From: Verrucomicrobiales bacterium
Lineage (GTDB): Bacteria > Verrucomicrobiota > Verrucomicrobiia > Verrucomicrobiales > DEV007
Assembly (NCBI GenBank): GCA_002698785.1
Contig: PAAG01000013.1
Span: forward strand, 62,001-126,000
Reading direction: 5' to 3'
DNA length: 64,000 bases
The notes beneath the pieces were generated by a model. It was given only the letters and a program-made list of their open reading frames with translations, was not told the DNA's origin and did not search any database. This document shows, in pieces, positions 10,201 through 19,500 of the stretch. Every line of letters begins with the position of its first letter. The stretch's first letter is position 1. Both the position numbers and the translations under genes were made by a program.

Positions 10201-10286
10201 ATCAAAAGCCACCAACGGAACTCGCCGCATATACCCGCATGGCACAGGTCATCCTCAACCTTGACCAGACCCTCAACAATCCTTGA
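7254..10286 (+). CDS. Anti-sigma-like / c-type cytochrome / DUF1549-DUF1553 fusion protein
   Basis: The ATG at 7254 overlaps the sigma-factor stop (ATGA) and gives 1,010 residues. Order: an acidic helical cytoplasmic segment (1-88), a membrane helix (91-111), a linker, a PSCyt1-like domain with haem motif CFFCH at 196-200 and MPP near 260, a DUF1549 domain (about 315-520) containing a second CxxCH (CAQCH, 484-488), and a DUF1553 domain (about 720-980) with [14 protein letters not shown] and [10 protein letters not shown]. The topology places the haem and DUF domains outside the cytoplasm and the anti-sigma-like part inside, so the protein could report an external state to its sigma factor (inference). 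The biochemical role of DUF1549/1553 is not established. Confidence 0.88.
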   Translation: MKHGNHQDEFQEILAALNERELTDWERERLWEILENDPELITEFTDHCFLEADLSSLQTDELLQAGIEPPIHNLVSMPSSGKQSRSSTWLENVAIIAGLAACVGFALIVLKNPYSAPDTSVENKARVPEREPTVSRPIRRANLSLDDPTDEAVALSGPAALANSRNPRGGKPEGAASVPEVISFNHHVRPILSENCFFCHGPDEKTQEANLRLDNAEGATADLGGYAAIVPGDPEKSEVWIRILSDDPDEVMPPLDSHRELSTADREILRRWIEEGAEYQKHWAFISPTRPEVPKVESAKSPIDAFILSRLEREGLWPNPMADARTILRRLSLDLIGLPPTPDQLATFEEAFANDTNSAIETAIDNLLTSPHFGERMALPWLDAARYADSNGFQQDGNRHQWPWRDWVIRAYNENKPFDQFTIEQLAGDLLPNATQDQIIATAFNRNHMLNGEGGAIKEEQRINYVIDRVDTTATTWLALTMACAQCHSHKYDPISHEEYFQFFAFFNNIPESGGVDKRSGQGCAFGSGSTVQVARPWLSLPSDEQTAKIQQLNGKIKEKEKATDTILPQLDPLRKEWESGFSTAELVDRTRFPGSISNILRTPEDQRRPNQQRDITEFYLLSGNHDNKDWKGLGEEIKDLRAAKRKIEESIVEIMVMEENPPEKQRETFVLNRGDYQQPTEKVTAGTPAFLPALPDNAPQNRLGLAQWLVDPQHPLTARVMVNRIWQQFFGIGIVKTSEDFGVQGELPVHPELLDWLAVEFVESGWDIKHIVHLIVSSSTYLQDSKITPEKYEHDPDNRLLARGVRSRLPAMLLRDQALAVSGLLKEKIGGEPVYPHQPEGLWQEFSFGKISYPHLEEKTQLHRRSIYTFWRRTSSPPNMFDSSSRQVCTVKPSTTNTPLQALTLMNDETYVEAARALAERIVQEGGDRPESRLILAFELATGQLPDEREQQLLVNGYERSLNEFESFSENASHYVAQSKTHQKPPTELAAYTRMAQVILNLDQTLNNP

Positions 10287-10289
10287 CCC

Positions 10290-11759
10290 ATGATCGATAT
10301 GTTTCTCCAGGACCAGGCACGGCGACTGACTCAGACACGTCGGCAGTTTTTCGGAAAAAGCGCCACCGGCGTAGGCACCGCAGCCCTGGCATCTCTGTTA
10401 GGAAAAGAAACATTGTCCGCGGCATCGACCTCCGGAGCGGGAGTGCCGGGTTTCCCCAATCATACCGCCAAGGCGAAACGTGTGATCTACCTCATGCAGG
10501 CTGGCGGTCCCTCGCACCTCGACATTTTCGACTACAAACCACAGATGTACGGGCGTCATGGTGAGAATATTCCAGATTCCATCCGAGCAGGAGTACGCCT
10601 CAGCACCATGACCGGGAGCTATAAGGAATATCCCGTTCTCCGTCCCAAAAAAGAATTCCGCCAGGACCGCAACTCCGGCATGTGGCTGTCCGACCTCATC
10701 CCGCACACTCGCGATATATCCGACAAGATCTGCCTCATCAATTCGATGAACACCGAGGCCGTCAACCATGCCCCGGCCGTGACCTTTTTCCTGACTGGTC
10801 ACCAACTTCCCGGACGACCCAGCATGGGAGCTTGGACGAGCTATGGACTCGGCACGAGCAGCGAAGACCTTCCGTCCTTCGTCGTCATGCTGTCTCGCGA
10901 CAAAGAAAACTCCTGTGGCCAGCTCTTCTACGACTACTACTGGGGCAGCGGCTTTATCCCAAGCAAATACCAGGGGGTGAAATTTCGGAGCCAGGGCGAT
11001 CCCGTCCTCTACCTGTCCGATCCCAAGGGACTCTCCCGCGACATGAAGAAGGGCATGATCGACGACATCGCTGCCCTCAATCGCGAACACTATGAGGATG
11101 TAGCCGATCCCGAAATTCAGACCCGCATCGCACAATACGAAATGGCCTATCGCATGCAGACCAGCGTGCCCGAATTATCCGACCTTTCCAGCGAACCCCA
11201 GCACATCCTCGACATGTATGGACCCGATGTTCATCGTCCCGGATCCTTTGCACGGAACTGCCTTCTCGCACGCCGCCTCGCAGAACGCGGCACCCAATTC
11301 ATACAACTCATGCACGCAGGCTGGGATCAGCACCAGAACATACCGACCCAGTTGGAAATCCAGTGCAAAGACACCGACCAACCCGCTGCCGCCCTCGTCA
11401 AAGACCTCGACCAGCGGGGCCTTCTCGAAGACACCCTCGTCATTTGGGGCGGTGAATTCGGCCGCACCCCGTTTGGCCAGGGAGATATCAATAACCCGAA
11501 GCGCCACGGTCGCGACCACCACGGCGCCGCCTTTTCCCTGTGGATGGCCGGCGGAGGAGTGAAGCCCGGAATCCAATATGGAAAGACCGACGACTACGCC
11601 TACAATATCGTCGAAAACAAAGTCCATGTGCACGATTTTCAGGCCACCGTAATGCACCTGTTAGGTATCGATCACGAAAGATTGACCTATCGTTTTCAAG
11701 GGAGACGATTCCGCCTCACCGATGTTCACGGCCATGTCGTCAACGATATCGTGGCTTGA
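10290..11759 (+). CDS. DUF1501 family secreted protein (Tat signal)
   Basis: The 489-residue protein begins with a twin-arginine export signal (RRQFFGKSATGVGTAALASLLG), so it is folded before export. The body matches DUF1501, distantly related to the alkaline phosphatase/sulfatase superfamily: GGPSHLDIFDYKP near the N-terminus, then WGGEFGRTP and GRDHHGAAFS further on. DUF1501 genes commonly sit beside DUF1549/DUF1553 genes in Planctomycetes and Verrucomicrobia, and here the start is three bases after the preceding stop. The paired proteins probably act together outside the cytoplasm; their reaction is unknown. Confidence 0.9.
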   Translation: MIDMFLQDQARRLTQTRRQFFGKSATGVGTAALASLLGKETLSAASTSGAGVPGFPNHTAKAKRVIYLMQAGGPSHLDIFDYKPQMYGRHGENIPDSIRAGVRLSTMTGSYKEYPVLRPKKEFRQDRNSGMWLSDLIPHTRDISDKICLINSMNTEAVNHAPAVTFFLTGHQLPGRPSMGAWTSYGLGTSSEDLPSFVVMLSRDKENSCGQLFYDYYWGSGFIPSKYQGVKFRSQGDPVLYLSDPKGLSRDMKKGMIDDIAALNREHYEDVADPEIQTRIAQYEMAYRMQTSVPELSDLSSEPQHILDMYGPDVHRPGSFARNCLLARRLAERGTQFIQLMHAGWDQHQNIPTQLEIQCKDTDQPAAALVKDLDQRGLLEDTLVIWGGEFGRTPFGQGDINNPKRHGRDHHGAAFSLWMAGGGVKPGIQYGKTDDYAYNIVENKVHVHDFQATVMHLLGIDHERLTYRFQGRRFRLTDVHGHVVNDIVA

Positions 11760-11790
11760 AGTTGTCCGCCAGATTGCCTACCTTTCTCGC

Positions 11791-12150
11791 ATGAAAACAG
11801 CGTGCTCCCTTCTGCTCACTGCCAGCTTGGCTTTCCTTTTCACAGCTTGCGAGAAAGCGGACCCAGAGTCCCCAAGCGCCGAAGCCGCTCCCGCAGTCGG
11901 AGTCCTGAAAACCATCAGCTACGAAATTACCCTTCACAGCACGGCGGACGGACCACTCTACAGCGTCCGTGACAAGGAAGGCAAAGAACTCGCCACCGAA
12001 GTCTCCAAGGAAGACCTCGCCGCCAACTATCCGGAAATCCATGAAGAGCTGAAATCTCTCTGGGCTGGTAACGATGCCGCACCGGTGAAAGCAGAGAACC
12101 TCCTTCCCGCCTCAGCACTCGACGGCTTGAAAGAAGCCTTCAAACCCTGA
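11791..12150 (+). CDS. Small lipoprotein of unknown function
   Basis: The ATG at 11791 places a lipoprotein signal at the N-terminus (MKTACSLLLTASLAFLFTAC), with FTAC as the lipobox. The mature protein of about 100 residues is acidic and Ala/Pro-rich at first, then has a short globular segment (SYEITLHSTADGPLYSVRDKEG, ELATEVSKEDLAANYPEIHEEL). I do not recognise the family. It starts 31 bases after the DUF1501 gene, so it is likely in the same transcript. An alternative ATG at 11722 would overlap DUF1501 and bury the signal peptide. Confidence 0.72.
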   Translation: MKTACSLLLTASLAFLFTACEKADPESPSAEAAPAVGVLKTISYEITLHSTADGPLYSVRDKEGKELATEVSKEDLAANYPEIHEELKSLWAGNDAAPVKAENLLPASALDGLKEAFKP

Positions 12151-12194
12151 TCGCGCCTACCGGTCTCCTCCCGGAGTTTGCTACTCTCCGGGCA

Positions 12195-14147
12195 ATGTCC
12201 CGCCTGACGTTTCTCTCGCTCTTCCTCCTGTCCGCTTTTTCCGCCGCCGGGCAGGAACACACCTTCACGCCCCGCATTCTACCTCCCGATTTTAATCAGG
12301 ATCGCGAGCAGCAGATGATGCGCTCCTATCTGCGGGAAAAAGCCCACAAGCACTTCCACAACCGTCGAAAGAAACTCGAGCAGCTCGACACTCCGGAGAA
12401 AATCGCGGCTTACCAGGCAGAGCTTCGAGCCTTCTTCCGCGAAACCGTCGATCTCGACTCTTTCCCCCAATCTCCCCTCAGTCCCCAAGTCACAGGCATC
12501 CTTGAACGAGACGGATACCGAGTCGAAAAAGTCCTCTTCGAATCCCAACCCGGCTTTCACGTTTCCGCCAACCTCTACCTACCGGAAGGTAACGGCCCCT
12601 TCCCGGGTATCCTTCACCCCTGTGGCCATTCCGAAAACGGGAAGGCCTACGAAAGCTACCAGCTCGCAAACCAACTCCTCGTCAAAAATGGATTCGCGGT
12701 CCTATGCTACGATCCCATCGGCCAGGGCGAGAGAAAACAACTCCTCAACGAGAAAGGAGCCGGCCTCCTCAAATCCACCAGTGAACACCAGATCCTTGGA
12801 CGTGCGCCCGTCCTCCTTGGCCGAGGCCTCGCCGGATACATGATCCACGACGGCATCCGCGCGCTCGATTACCTTGCCTCTCGTCCAGAAGTCGATTCCG
12901 AACGCCTCGGCTGCACCGGCAACTCTGGCGGAGGAAACATGACCGCCTTCCTCATGGCACTAGACCCTCGCATCAAAGCGGCAGCGCCCGGTTGCTTCAT
13001 CACCACACTCAAGATTAAGAACGAACGCCCCGGCCCCGGCGACCCCGAACAGATCCTCTTCAGTCAGATCGCCGCAGGACTCGATCACCCAGACTTCGCC
13101 ATCATACGTGCTCCAAAACCAACCCTCATCCTTGCCGCCACCAACGACTTCGTCCCGATCGAAGGAACATGGGACGCCTTTCGCCAAGCAAAACGCATCT
13201 ACGGCAACCTTGGCTATCCAGAGCGCATCGACCTCATCGAAGCCAACGAGAAGCATGGATACTCTCGTCTCCTTCGCGAAGGAGCAGCCCGCTTTTTTTC
13301 CCGTTGGCTACAGGACCGAAATACGGAGATCATCGAACCAGATTCATTACAGCCAGAGAAAGAAGAAGACTTACTGGCATCTCCTAAAGGACAGGTTCTC
13401 AGCCTCCCGGAAGAAAGATCCCTATTCGACCTCAACGCGGCCTACGCAACTCACCTCAAGAAGAATCGCGAAGCAAAATGGAATTCCATGTCTCTCGAGG
13501 AGAAGCGATCCACCATTCGGAAGCTTCTCAATATCGAAGACATCAAGCTCACACAAACGCCAATAGCTAGAAGAGATCTGCCGCCCCATCATTCCACCTC
13601 TATCATCAAAGCAGGCCGCCTCACTCTGCCTCGTCTCGACATCACGAGGCCAGATGGCAAAAAAGAAGCCACCTACCTCGTGCTCGACGACCGCGGAATT
13701 CCCGCCGCATACAAGTCCTACCAGCAATCCTTGGACGCCCACGATATCACTCAAGTTTCCTTCATCGACCTCTGCGACATTGGCGAAACAAAAACCAGCA
13801 ACTGGAGATTCTACGGAGCCGACTGGGCCATTAGCCTCATGCTGGGCGAATCCTTTTTGAAGTATCGAGTCGAAGAAATACTCGCCATTGCACGCGCCGA
13901 AAGCGGTAAACCCCTCCACCTCTTTGCCACCGGCGAACTCGCTCCCGCCGTCCTCCATGCCGCAGTACTCGAACCAGATCTATTCAGCTCAATCACTCTC
14001 CACAAATCCATTCATTCATGGGAGGACTTGATGAGAAAATCGGATCCAACTCCTGACACACATACCGTTGTTCATGGCATTCTCCATCACTACGATCTAC
14101 CTGATCTGAAAGAACTGATTCCCTGCCCACTGACGCAATTGCAGTAA
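12195..14147 (+). CDS. Secreted alpha/beta hydrolase, acetyl-xylan-esterase-like
   Basis: A signal peptide (1-19) precedes an alpha/beta-hydrolase domain with LPEGNGPFPGILHPCGHSE, YDPIGQGER and the nucleophile elbow GCTGNSGGGN (Ser about residue 243). The acid/His region is probably ILAATNDFVPIEG and EKHGYSRLLREGAARFFSRW. From about residue 400 a second, weaker hydrolase-like module follows without a clear GxSxG. This two-part layout resembles acetyl-xylan-esterase-type carbohydrate esterases in polysaccharide-degrading bacteria. It starts 44 bases after the lipoprotein gene and may close the plus-strand block that begins at 3987. The ester substrate is not determinable from sequence. Confidence 0.78.
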   Translation: MSRLTFLSLFLLSAFSAAGQEHTFTPRILPPDFNQDREQQMMRSYLREKAHKHFHNRRKKLEQLDTPEKIAAYQAELRAFFRETVDLDSFPQSPLSPQVTGILERDGYRVEKVLFESQPGFHVSANLYLPEGNGPFPGILHPCGHSENGKAYESYQLANQLLVKNGFAVLCYDPIGQGERKQLLNEKGAGLLKSTSEHQILGRAPVLLGRGLAGYMIHDGIRALDYLASRPEVDSERLGCTGNSGGGNMTAFLMALDPRIKAAAPGCFITTLKIKNERPGPGDPEQILFSQIAAGLDHPDFAIIRAPKPTLILAATNDFVPIEGTWDAFRQAKRIYGNLGYPERIDLIEANEKHGYSRLLREGAARFFSRWLQDRNTEIIEPDSLQPEKEEDLLASPKGQVLSLPEERSLFDLNAAYATHLKKNREAKWNSMSLEEKRSTIRKLLNIEDIKLTQTPIARRDLPPHHSTSIIKAGRLTLPRLDITRPDGKKEATYLVLDDRGIPAAYKSYQQSLDAHDITQVSFIDLCDIGETKTSNWRFYGADWAISLMLGESFLKYRVEEILAIARAESGKPLHLFATGELAPAVLHAAVLEPDLFSSITLHKSIHSWEDLMRKSDPTPDTHTVVHGILHHYDLPDLKELIPCPLTQLQ

Positions 14148-14219
14148 CTTACCCATACATCCGTAGATTACTCGTCGCCTCGTTTTACAAAACATTTACT
14201 GTTCCTCACTGCTGGTGCA

Positions 14220-14249
14220 TTGACAATTTTCAGCGGCTCCTTCCATACT
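14220..14249 (+). promoter_or_regulatory. Possible sigma-70 promoter of the LysM gene
   Basis: A perfect -35 hexamer TTGACA (14220-14225) is followed after 18 bases by CATACT (14244-14249), four of six matches to TATAAT. It lies in the 109-base gap before the LysM gene. Transcription would begin within a few bases of the ATG at 14257, implying a very short or absent leader. Confidence 0.35.
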
Positions 14250-14256
14250 CTGAAGG

Positions 14257-15834
14257 ATGAGATCGATCCTTTTGTGGTGTGCTTTTCTTTGTGTAGTAGT
14301 CTCGATCGGAAAAAGCGAAGAACTCTATACTAATGTTTACGTAGTTCCTCCGACCTTTCTCGAGCAAAGAGACAATCTCCCAACAATGCCCGAGGCAAAA
14401 GCCATCCTGGAAGCAGCCGGCATTCAGTTCTCTCAAGGCACTTCCGCCATCTTCAATCCGAAAACCAGCCAACTCATCGTCCGTAATACTGAAGACCAGA
14501 TGGAACTGGTCGAGGCATATATCGATAGCCTAAAGAGTGGCGTAGCAAAACAAATCCACATCAGTGTCCGTGAAGCAACGTTCGATCCGAAGAACAGCCC
14601 TGAATTGCTGAAGTGGATTGTATCAGGACCTCTGGGTGGGACAGGGCGGATCGAACTTCCCTCCCAGGCGAAATCTGAAGATCCCATTCGTGACTTTGAA
14701 AACAAATTGAGCAGACCACCCCTGACAGAGGATCTTTCCAGCCCACCTTCCCAGCGCGGAATCGCGGGAGTCTTCACCGATCCCCAATTTCAAGTGCTGA
14801 TCCGAGAGATAGAGAAAAACGAGGAGATAGGATACCTCCAGGCGCCTTCAACCATGTGTCGTTCTGGACAACCAGCTTTGGTCCAGGTGAAAGAGAAACG
14901 ATGGGGAGTCATCCCCGTCATCGGTTCAGATGAATTTACCATCGATCTGACACTCTATCTGCCCTCTCCAGGGAAAGCTCTACCGAATGGACATCCCTCG
15001 AACCAGGTCACTATCTGGGATGGGCAAACGGTCGCATACGCAGAAGACTTGAACGATGGAACTCGTCGCATCTCGTTCATCACCGCACGATTAGTGGACG
15101 CAGCAGGTAAGGCCATCATACCGGAAAAAAAGAAACGCCCGGAGCCCCTGAGCGAAGCAGATTCAAAAAGAGTCGAAAAGGCCGATGAAGCAGCACTAGC
15201 TGGTTCCCAGGCCCTGTCCGACGAGAATTACAAAGAAGCAGAAAAACGATATCAAACAGCCCTCGATCTCCTCCCCAGTCACGAGCTCACAAAGGCGAGA
15301 AGAGAGGCTTATGAAAAGCAGTTTGTCCTGATACGAAAGAAACTCCTCGAACAACGGCAGCAGGCCGGGATCTCGTCATTCCGTACTCACATCGTCCAAG
15401 CTGGGGAAACCCTCCACGACATTGCTAGACGTTACGATCTCAGTGTTTCCAAACTCGAAGGAGCCAACCGCTTGGCCTCCAATACCATCCGGCTCGGCCA
15501 ACTCCTAATCATCCCCGAAAGCCCTTCGGACTCACGACTCGGCAAAGCTCTGAAAACACTGATCATTCCAAAAATAGAATGGAGAGACGTCCCGCTCCAA
15601 CAAGGTTTGGGACAGATCCAGAGCCAAATCCTTCAGACTACGGAGGGTGGGCTGTTTCCGGATATCAAATGCGAAATGATTCTAGAGATCCCAAAAGAAC
15701 TATTGGAAGGCCAAATCACTCTTCGCCTCACGAACGTCCCCGCTACCGAAGCACTTCGTTACACAACGGCCCTCGCTCGGTGCCGATACGAACTGCGCGG
15801 AAACTCAATCGTAATACTGCCGGAAAAAGAGTAG
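14257..15834 (+). CDS. Secreted LysM protein with secretin/STN-like end domains
   Basis: The 525-residue protein has a signal peptide (1-20). A short N-terminal module (about 45-92) has the wording of secretin-associated domains: AKAILEAAGIQF, then SQLIVRNTEDQMELVEAYIDSL. A middle region follows, then a charged TPR-like helical stretch (about 300-365), a LysM peptidoglycan-binding domain (about 375-420, HIVQAGETLHDIARRYDLS) and a C-terminal STN-like module (ITLRLTNVPATEALRYTTAL). Family knowledge suggests a periplasmic wall-anchored component, perhaps of a secretion or pilus-like apparatus, but no secretin pore domain or neighbouring secretion gene is visible. It is convergent with the DUF1501 gene at 15838. 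Confidence 0.72.
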   Translation: MRSILLWCAFLCVVVSIGKSEELYTNVYVVPPTFLEQRDNLPTMPEAKAILEAAGIQFSQGTSAIFNPKTSQLIVRNTEDQMELVEAYIDSLKSGVAKQIHISVREATFDPKNSPELLKWIVSGPLGGTGRIELPSQAKSEDPIRDFENKLSRPPLTEDLSSPPSQRGIAGVFTDPQFQVLIREIEKNEEIGYLQAPSTMCRSGQPALVQVKEKRWGVIPVIGSDEFTIDLTLYLPSPGKALPNGHPSNQVTIWDGQTVAYAEDLNDGTRRISFITARLVDAAGKAIIPEKKKRPEPLSEADSKRVEKADEAALAGSQALSDENYKEAEKRYQTALDLLPSHELTKARREAYEKQFVLIRKKLLEQRQQAGISSFRTHIVQAGETLHDIARRYDLSVSKLEGANRLASNTIRLGQLLIIPESPSDSRLGKALKTLIIPKIEWRDVPLQQGLGQIQSQILQTTEGGLFPDIKCEMILEIPKELLEGQITLRLTNVPATEALRYTTALARCRYELRGNSIVILPEKE

Positions 15835-15837
15835 TCG

Positions 15838-17124
15838 CTACACAAACAAACCCACCACCGGCTTTCCTTTGTCCGCCACCGTGAAAGGACGCATGCTCGG
15901 TGAATACAAAACCTGATCGAGAGGCAATCCTAACGCGTAACCAATAGTTGCATTAAGATCCTGAACTCGGACCGGATTCTCGAGGATCTTCGACCCGCGC
16001 TCATCTGTCTTTCCGTAAACCTTTCCTCCGCGAATTCCGCCACCTGCCATCACACAGCTAAATGCTTGCGGGTGGTGATCACGACCTTCGTTTGCATTGA
16101 TCTCAGGAGTTCTCCCAAACTCGGTAGCCAGCACGATCAGCGTCTCATCGAGCATTCCACGAAGCTCCAGATCCTTCAGCAGAGTGGAAAACGCCACGTC
16201 CAGCTCACCCGCCTTTTCAGGCACATTCACGAAGTTTGAGTTGTGCGTATCCCATCCATTCAAAGAAACTTCCACATACCGCACTCCATTCTCGACCAGC
16301 CTGCGAGCCAGCAGACATCCCTGACCAAACGAGTTCTTTCCATACAACTCCCTCGCCGCATCCGATTCCTTGCTGATATCAAACGCCGCCAAGTCCTTGC
16401 TCCGCATCAGCTTCACCGCATCCTCATACATATCGGTGTAAGCGCGGACATTCTTCTGGTCGTATCGCTCCACAAAGGGAGCATCGAGCTTCTGAGCCAG
16501 ATCACGGTGAAAATCAAAACGTCCCTGAGACAATCCACGAGGCATCTCGCTATTCTGTAAACCACCTTCCGGATCCTGAATCACCAGAGGAGATAGACTG
16601 CTCTCGAAAAATCCCGAGCCAGGATGATTCGAATCATTTCCGATCATCACATTGCCCGGTAATGTTGGGTTGTTCTTCTCCTGAAACTTCAGCAACCATG
16701 CGCCCATAGCGGGATGCCGAATCGAGCTACGCAGTTCATAACTCGTGTGCATGAAATAATTTCCCTGCTTATGCGCCCCCTGTGTCGACGTCATTGAATT
16801 GATAATCGCCAGCTTCTCTGCCTGCTTCGCCAACAAAGGAAGGTTATCCGAAAGCACCATACCATCGACGGCAGTGCGAACCTGCTTGGTCGGTCCCATG
16901 CACTCTCCACCCGATTTCGGATCGAAAGTATCCAAGTGAGACATCCCTCCGTTCATGTAGAGGTAGATCACATTCTTGGCCGTGGCGATCTGCTTCAGTG
17001 GAGAAGCCCCCACACCAGCAGAACGAGCCAACCCTGGCAAGCCACTCAAAGCGCTGACACCGAGGAAAGATTTCGCCGCCTTTGAAAGGAACTGACGACG
17101 TGAGGATTCAGAATCAAATTTCAT
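15838..17124 (-). CDS. DUF1501 family secreted protein (Tat signal), second copy
   Basis: The 428-residue protein starts with a Tat signal (SSRRQFLSKAAKSFLGVSALSG). Family landmarks are YLYMNGGMSHLDTFDPK, INSMTSTQGAHKQGNYFMHT, the segment VSLNGWDTHN, and ATEFGRTPEINANEGRDHHP. It is shorter than the 10290 copy and clearly diverged, so not a recent duplicate. Its start lies 19 bases after the stop of the DUF1549/DUF1553 gene at 17144, so the two form a minus-strand operon with the same pairing as the first locus. Its function is likely tied to its partner but is unknown. Confidence 0.9.
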   Translation of the reverse strand: MKFDSESSRRQFLSKAAKSFLGVSALSGLPGLARSAGVGASPLKQIATAKNVIYLYMNGGMSHLDTFDPKSGGECMGPTKQVRTAVDGMVLSDNLPLLAKQAEKLAIINSMTSTQGAHKQGNYFMHTSYELRSSIRHPAMGAWLLKFQEKNNPTLPGNVMIGNDSNHPGSGFFESSLSPLVIQDPEGGLQNSEMPRGLSQGRFDFHRDLAQKLDAPFVERYDQKNVRAYTDMYEDAVKLMRSKDLAAFDISKESDAARELYGKNSFGQGCLLARRLVENGVRYVEVSLNGWDTHNSNFVNVPEKAGELDVAFSTLLKDLELRGMLDETLIVLATEFGRTPEINANEGRDHHPQAFSCVMAGGGIRGGKVYGKTDERGSKILENPVRVQDLNATIGYALGLPLDQVLYSPSMRPFTVADKGKPVVGLFV

Positions 17125-17143
17125 TTGGACAAAGAGAAAAGTG

Positions 17144-19465
17144 TTATTGGATGAAAAGGAACTGGCGCGTGTTCAACAACGTCCACACGATCCCGGGAAC
17201 AGTCCCGGACTCCGGATCCGCTTCCCATGCATTCCGAAAGATCGCCCTCTCCTCCGGCGTTGGCAGTCGACTCAGCATCGACATGTAAATGATGTCGAGG
17301 CGATCCTTAAAGTTGTGCCCCTTCATGTCGCGGGTCAGAACAGAGTACTTGTTAGTCACCGCACCAAGAGTCGGTCCATTCAACATCGCCAGCGCCTGAG
17401 TGATGGATGCCTGATCGCTGGCATTTTCCACCAACTCACGGTCACTTTGTCCAAACTCCCGCAGGAAGTGTCCGGGAGGCGCTGGAGAATTAATCTCCGA
17501 TGCCCGCTTCAGACGCTTCGACACCTGCTTGAAATTCCGGTAGGCAGAGCGGTCCTTTTTGTCCTTCGCAATACCCCATTTCCGCTTCTGCCTCTTGTCG
17601 TTTTGCACTCGTTGCTCGATCAAAGCATCCCGCTTCTCAGCAGTAATCGCATCGACTAACTGATTCACAATCCCACTGCCTTCGTTACTTCCCACAATCT
17701 CCGACATGCCCTCATCAAACGAACGATCATCCTGCAACACCGCCTCAGCCAGTTCCGTGAGAAAGGCGTCCTCCGTAGACAGATCAGTCGATTCACTGTC
17801 GTTCGCAAAAACCACAGGTTCCCATTCGGAAAGCTTGTCTTGCAGACCTTCTCGATAGACACGCTCCTCGATCAGGTTGGCGAGCCGCTTCCTGATTTCC
17901 TTCACTTCACTACTCGCTTGTCGAATCAAATCCGGGTCGCCCTCTTCTCGAGCCTGCATCACTTTTTGCTGAGCCAACTCGATCTCTTCTGAGAGATCCT
18001 TTTGAATCGCGGATACCTCCCTCGCATTTTCCAACATCTGGCGAGGGGACTGGTCGTATATCGCCTCCGCAATAAGTTGTACTGTCAGGACTTTTCGCTC
18101 TGCTAACAGCTTACGTTCCGCATCCGGCTCGTCCGGATTCTCTAACACGAGAGCCACGATGGAGTCCCAAACCTGCTCTGCAGTCATCCTGCGAAGAATT
18201 GGCCCAGCAAAATAATACGGTGCTCCCGGCACAGGTTCCTCCAGATTCGATTCCCTCTGGTAGGTCTTTGTGTTGTAAAGAACACGCTGAAATTCCTGCA
18301 GGTCATAATCCAGATCGACCATCAACTTCTCCAGATACTCCATCAGCTCGGGATTGTGTGCCGTGGTGCCACTCTTGAAATCATCTACGGGTTCGATCAC
18401 CCCTACTCCCATCGCCTTCTTCCAGAGACGGTTTGCCATCACCTTGGTAAACCTCGGGTTTTCCGAGGATGTCAGCCATTCCCCAAAAGCAGTCAGCGGG
18501 CTTGAGGCTCCACTCAGCACCGCCTCATTACCAAAAGGTGTCGCCGGATCTACCTTGTCCTTGGGGTTGGCATCATCGTATTGGTAATCGTGTGGCAGCC
18601 TCAATTGCCGCCTCGTCTCAACTACGTTATTAAAACGAACCGGAAAGAAAATTTCAGAAAAAGCCTTCTTCAAATCCTTCTCGTCATCGTTCCCCCCAGC
18701 CATCATGGAGGTCATTTCCATGTCAGCCTGTTTCCCTTTCTTCTTCGCCTTACGGTTGGTTTTCTTTCCGACGTTGAGAGCCTGCTTCTGCAACGGATGC
18801 CCATTGGTCGTCACCAACGGATAAGTGAAAGCGGACAAATGGTAATAATCCATCTGCGTCCACTCATCGAAAGGATGATCATGACACTGAGCACAGACAA
18901 TTTGTGTGCCGAGAAACACCTGCGAAGTGATCGCCAGATTATCCAGTGGCATCCCGAAATCGCGAATGTAGTATCCAACCGCCGGATTCTCCCACGTGCT
19001 ACCAGAAGCTGTTACCAGCTCATAGACGAGATCATCATACGGTTTGTTCTCACGAATCGCATCCTTCAGCCACATCTCGTAGGCATATCCCGCAGGAGCA
19101 CTGTTTCCATTTCCTGAAAGAGTTGTGCGTGCGCGCAATAGATCCGCCCAGTAGTTGTATTGGTGCGAGACATACCCGTCCGACCCAATCAGCGAATCGA
19201 TCAGCTTGGAACGCTTCTCAGCATCCGCAGACTCGATAAAAGCCACCGCTTCCTGCCTCGTCGGAATCCGGCCGATCAGATCCAGATATATCCGGCGCAC
19301 GAAAACCTCGTCACTCGTCAACTTATTTGGCTTCAATTCATTTTCCCGCAACTGCTTGACCACCAACTGGTCGATTCGCTCCTCAGGAGAAATTTTCGGC
19401 CCAGCCGTTCCCAAAATGGGAAAAGCAAAAATCACCGCAAGGCACAGAAATCGCGACTTCATCAT
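17144..19465 (-). CDS. DUF1549/DUF1553 secreted protein with charged helical insertion
   Basis: Adjacent ATGs at 19465 and 19462 precede a signal peptide (KSRFLCLAVIFAFPILGTAG). The protein of about 773 residues contains DUF1549 (RIDQLVVKQLRENELKPNK, YLDLIGRIPTRQEAVAF, CAQCHDHPFDEW with one CxxCH) and DUF1553 (NPRFTKVMANRLWKKAMGVG, MTAEQVWDSIVALV). Unlike the 7254 protein it lacks the PSCyt1 cytochrome and anti-sigma parts. Two insertions stand out: a Lys/Met-rich stretch (KKTNRKAKKKGKQADMEM) and a long charged coiled-coil-like segment within DUF1553, roughly 200 residues. A TTG-initiated extension to 19522 is unlikely, since it would enter the repeat upstream. Confidence 0.87.
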   Translation of the reverse strand: MMKSRFLCLAVIFAFPILGTAGPKISPEERIDQLVVKQLRENELKPNKLTSDEVFVRRIYLDLIGRIPTRQEAVAFIESADAEKRSKLIDSLIGSDGYVSHQYNYWADLLRARTTLSGNGNSAPAGYAYEMWLKDAIRENKPYDDLVYELVTASGSTWENPAVGYYIRDFGMPLDNLAITSQVFLGTQIVCAQCHDHPFDEWTQMDYYHLSAFTYPLVTTNGHPLQKQALNVGKKTNRKAKKKGKQADMEMTSMMAGGNDDEKDLKKAFSEIFFPVRFNNVVETRRQLRLPHDYQYDDANPKDKVDPATPFGNEAVLSGASSPLTAFGEWLTSSENPRFTKVMANRLWKKAMGVGVIEPVDDFKSGTTAHNPELMEYLEKLMVDLDYDLQEFQRVLYNTKTYQRESNLEEPVPGAPYYFAGPILRRMTAEQVWDSIVALVLENPDEPDAERKLLAERKVLTVQLIAEAIYDQSPRQMLENAREVSAIQKDLSEEIELAQQKVMQAREEGDPDLIRQASSEVKEIRKRLANLIEERVYREGLQDKLSEWEPVVFANDSESTDLSTEDAFLTELAEAVLQDDRSFDEGMSEIVGSNEGSGIVNQLVDAITAEKRDALIEQRVQNDKRQKRKWGIAKDKKDRSAYRNFKQVSKRLKRASEINSPAPPGHFLREFGQSDRELVENASDQASITQALAMLNGPTLGAVTNKYSVLTRDMKGHNFKDRLDIIYMSMLSRLPTPEERAIFRNAWEADPESGTVPGIVWTLLNTRQFLFIQ

Positions 19466-19500
19466 TACACGTAAGTTTTCAGCAGAATAAACACCTCCAC

